Shown piece by piece: positions 5,253-7,481 of a stretch of 7,481 nt of DNA. Within the stretch, counting starts at the first letter, position 1. Each line of letters opens with the position of its first letter. Both the position numbers and the translations under genes were made by a program. The stretch lies in the NCBI GenBank assembly GCA_020432595.1, contig JAGQGA010000260.1:1-7481 (forward strand), read 5' to 3'. The notes under the pieces were generated by a model. That model saw nothing but the letters and a program-made list of their open reading frames with translations. It made no database searches and was not told the DNA's origin. The DNA comes from Anaerolineales bacterium. Its GTDB lineage: Bacteria; Chloroflexota; Anaerolineae; Promineifilales; Promineifilaceae.

Positions 5253-7478
5253 ATGAAACGAGTTGGTGTATTAACAAGCGGCGGTGACGCGCCGGGAATG
5301 AACGCGGCTGTACGGGCAGTGGTGCGGACGGCGCTGGATCGCGGAGCGGAAACATTTGCTATTTACGATGGCTATCAGGGAATGTATGAGGGGGGGGATA
5401 AAATCCGCCCCATTGATTGGCGCAACGTAGGCGGGATTTTGAACAAAGGGGGAACGATTATTGGCACAGCCCGGTGCGATATTTTTCGCACGCGACCGGG
5501 GCGCAGCCAGGCGGTTTATAACTTGTTGACCCAGGGTATTGACCGTTTGGCAGTGATTGGTGGCGACGGCAGCCTAACGGGGGCCAATTTGCTGCGGCAG
5601 GAGTGGCCGGAATTGGTGGCGGAGCTGGTGGAAAACGGCCGTATTCACCCCGAAATGGCGGAAAAACATTCGCAATTGACGGTGGTGGGGCTGCCCGGCT
5701 CCATTGACAACGACATTTATGGCACTGACATCACCATTGGAGCCGACACGGCGCTAAAGCGGATTACCGATGCCATTGATGCTATTACCTCGACTGCGGC
5801 CAGCCACCAGCGCACCTTTGTGGTGGAGGTGATGGGGCGGCGTTGTGGCTATCTGGCGATGATGGGGGCGATTGCATCTGGAGCAGACTGGGCGCTCATT
5901 CCCGAAAGCCCACCCAATTTGGATAATTGGGAAGACAAGATGTGTGAGGTGCTGCGGAAGGGGCGGCAAAACGGCCGTCGGGACAGTATTGTGGTGGTGG
6001 CTGAGGGGGCACAGGATCGAAAAGGCAACCCGATTACCAGCAGTTATTTGCGGCAGGTGCTGGAAGACAAGATGGGCGAAGATACCCGTGTGACCATTTT
6101 GGGTCACGTGCAGCGGGGTGGTGCGCCCACCTGCTTTGACCGCAACTTAAGTACGATTTTGGGATCCGCTGCGGTGGATGTGCTGCTGTCGGAAAGCTAC
6201 ACGGGGCAGGGACACTTGATGGGGCTGCGGGGCAACCGACCCACGCTGACGCCGCTGGATGAATGCTTACAGCAAACCAAGGCGATTGGCGAAGCCTTGA
6301 AAAACTGTGATTTTGATACGGCGATGAATCTGCGGGGGAATGGATTTAAGGAGGCGTTTCAGACGCTGCGAACATTGGTGCGGTCGCTGCCCCGTGACCC
6401 AGAACCAGGGCAGCGGCGGCTACGGATGGGGGTGTTGAATGCGGGAGCACCTGCGCCAGGGATGAATACGGCCGTTCGCGCCGTGGTGCGGCTGGGGCTG
6501 GATCGCGGCCACATTATGATGGGGATTTCCAACGGGATACGCGGGCTGATTGAAGGTAGCATTGAAGAGTTCAACTGGATGAGTGTCAACGGCTGGGCGC
6601 ATGTTGGTGGCTCGGAACTGGGGTCAAATCGTCACCTGCCGGAAGGAAGCGATTTTTACGCCATTGCCCGCAACATTGAAGAACACGGGCTACAAGGTTT
6701 GGTGGTCATTGGTGGCTGGTCGGCTTATCAGGCGGCACTGCAACTGCATGAGCAGCGACATATTTTCCCGGCGTTTAACATTCCCATTGTTTGTGTGCCC
6801 GCCACCATTGACAATGATTTGCCGGGAGCAGAGTTAAGCATTGGAGCCGACACGGCGTTGAACAACATCATGGAAGCGGTGGACAAGATCAAACAGTCGG
6901 CGGTGGCATCGCGGCGTGTGTTTGTGGTGGAGGTGATGGGGAATAAATGTGGCTATTTGGCGTTGATGAGTGCCATTGCCACCGGAGCGGAGCGTGTGTA
7001 CCTGCATGAAGAGGGGGTGACGCTGAAGGATTTGGAGCGGGATGTGACTCAGCTTATTCGTGGTTTTAAGCAAGGCAAGCCGCTGGGGCTGGTGATTCGC
7101 AGCGAGGGCGCGAATGAGACTTATACCACAGATTTTATCAAGGCGTTGTTTGAAGAAGAGGGGCGACATCTGTTTAACGTGCGGAAGGCGGTGTTGGGAC
7201 ATTTGCAGCAGGGGGGGGATCCTACGCCTTTTGACCGTATTTTGGCGACGCGGTTTGCTGCTAAAAGCATTGCTCATTTGGAGGAACAGATTGAGCAGCC
7301 GGAGCCGCGCAGCGTCTGTTTGGGGCAGGTTGGTGGGCTGTTTAGCTATACCAATTTGGAAGATGTGCCGCGTATGATTGACAAAAAAAATGGCCGACCG
7401 AAAAAGCAGTGGTGGCTGAGTTTGCGGGGTATGGCGCGAATTTTGGCGCAGCCAGGTTCGACAATAACGGCTGAATGA
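5253..7478 (+). CDS. pfkA: 6-phosphofructokinase, tandem-duplicated eukaryotic type (ATP-dependent)
   Basis: This 741-residue cytoplasmic enzyme fuses two phosphofructokinase domains. It should convert fructose 6-phosphate and ATP into fructose 1,6-bisphosphate, the committed step of glycolysis. The N-half (1-380) is catalytically complete: SGGDAPGMN (9-17), GGDGS (103-107), PGSIDND (148-154, catalytic base D152), MGRRCGY (194-200), VAEGA (E251), and R279 through GHVQRGG to FDR (297). Gly at 106 and 149, where pyrophosphate-dependent enzymes carry Asp and Lys, indicates ATP as donor. The C-half (about 390-741) has NAGAPAPGMN (396-405) and GGWSAYQ (487-493) in place of the ATP-site motifs, and GHLQQGG (649-655), as in the regulatory half of eukaryotic enzymes. 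It still keeps PATIDND (516-522), where those usually have SNN. Prokaryotic PfkA is about 320 residues, so this is a true tandem fusion in one frame. I chose ATG 5253 because MKRVGVLTSGGD is the family start; a TTG at 5205 would add 16 residues. The Shine-Dalgarno sequence is weak. The C-half may bind an allosteric effector; that is inference. Confidence 0.95.
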   Translation: MKRVGVLTSGGDAPGMNAAVRAVVRTALDRGAETFAIYDGYQGMYEGGDKIRPIDWRNVGGILNKGGTIIGTARCDIFRTRPGRSQAVYNLLTQGIDRLAVIGGDGSLTGANLLRQEWPELVAELVENGRIHPEMAEKHSQLTVVGLPGSIDNDIYGTDITIGADTALKRITDAIDAITSTAASHQRTFVVEVMGRRCGYLAMMGAIASGADWALIPESPPNLDNWEDKMCEVLRKGRQNGRRDSIVVVAEGAQDRKGNPITSSYLRQVLEDKMGEDTRVTILGHVQRGGAPTCFDRNLSTILGSAAVDVLLSESYTGQGHLMGLRGNRPTLTPLDECLQQTKAIGEALKNCDFDTAMNLRGNGFKEAFQTLRTLVRSLPRDPEPGQRRLRMGVLNAGAPAPGMNTAVRAVVRLGLDRGHIMMGISNGIRGLIEGSIEEFNWMSVNGWAHVGGSELGSNRHLPEGSDFYAIARNIEEHGLQGLVVIGGWSAYQAALQLHEQRHIFPAFNIPIVCVPATIDNDLPGAELSIGADTALNNIMEAVDKIKQSAVASRRVFVVEVMGNKCGYLALMSAIATGAERVYLHEEGVTLKDLERDVTQLIRGFKQGKPLGLVIRSEGANETYTTDFIKALFEEEGRHLFNVRKAVLGHLQQGGDPTPFDRILATRFAAKSIAHLEEQIEQPEPRSVCLGQVGGLFSYTNLEDVPRMIDKKNGRPKKQWWLSLRGMARILAQPGSTITAE

Positions 7479-7481
7479 GCG

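Larger units (their letters stand above)
915..6475. repeat. Dispersed octamer palindrome ACGGCCGT (11 copies)
   Basis: Exact copies of ACGGCCGT start at 915, 1916, 2026, 2236, 3421, 4367, 4787, 4961, 5635, 5971 and 6468. Seven of them (all except those at 4367, 5635, 5971 and 6468) extend to the decamer AACGGCCGTT. All lie within coding sequence, in all four protein genes. They are read in two of the three frames, as Thr-Ala-Val (ACG GCC GTT) or Asn/Asp-Gly-Arg (AAC/GAC GGC CGT). With equal base frequencies about 0.1 copy would be expected in a window of this size. The coordinates span the first to the last copy; the bases between are not part of the repeat. Function unknown; it is comparable in style to the HIP1 octamer of cyanobacteria. 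Confidence 0.85.

Noticed and set aside
5390..7218. Runs of eight G in the phosphofructokinase gene (5390-5397 and 7211-7218), with a similar run at 875-882 in the phosphatase gene, as phase-variation tracts
   Set aside because: The frames are intact, the runs encode conserved glycines or prolines, and switching off a central glycolytic enzyme is unlikely; such runs occur by chance in this composition. They remain places where sequencing errors could arise.

Overview
This window looks like chromosomal housekeeping DNA from a GC-rich bacterium with G- and C-ending codons. My best guess is a member of the Chloroflexota (Anaerolineae-like). This is inferred from the style of the genes: an enlarged PriA, a tandem phosphofructokinase of the eukaryotic type, a secreted purple-acid-phosphatase-like enzyme, leaderless-looking promoters, and a very frequent octamer palindrome. 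No marker gene in the window settles the taxonomy. I see no prophage, insertion sequence, CRISPR array or toxin/defence cassette.

Layout. (1) Bases 1-1126, minus strand: the N-terminal 375 residues of an exported metallophosphoesterase of the purple acid phosphatase type, whose C-terminus lies outside the window. (2) Bases 1127-1554: a 428-base divergent intergenic region with no credible gene. It holds several small inverted repeats and ends in a strong bidirectional terminator-like hairpin just before the next start. (3) Bases 1555-4482, plus strand: priA, the primosomal replication-restart helicase, 975 residues, much longer than the classical enzyme because of an expanded middle region. 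(4) Bases 4490-4554: a long, nearly perfect hairpin between the convergent priA and tRNA genes. (5) Bases 4567-4638, minus strand: tRNA-Arg with anticodon CCU. (6) Bases 4663-5061, plus strand: a small gamma-glutamylcyclotransferase-fold protein, divergent from the tRNA and only 24 bases from it. (7) Bases 5071-5090: a perfect 20-base palindrome, followed by a good sigma-70-type promoter. (8) Bases 5253-7478, plus strand: a 741-residue tandem-duplicated 6-phosphofructokinase whose C-terminal half has lost ATP-site residues, as in eukaryotic enzymes.

The genes do not form one pathway: they cover phosphate-ester hydrolysis outside the cytoplasm, replication restart, arginine decoding, a small cyclotransferase-like enzyme, and the committed step of glycolysis. 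Each seems to have its own promoter, and three of the four gaps between genes contain hairpins whose arms carry GACGC/GCGTC.

Points most worth a second look: eleven copies of the octamer ACGGCCGT, all inside coding sequence; the phosphatase in which both histidines of the GHxH metal motif are Asp and Asn; the eukaryotic-type fused phosphofructokinase, with exact DNA identity between parts of its two halves; and the PriA linker, which contains an in-frame octanucleotide microsatellite. I did not find clear evidence for an undescribed multi-gene system.
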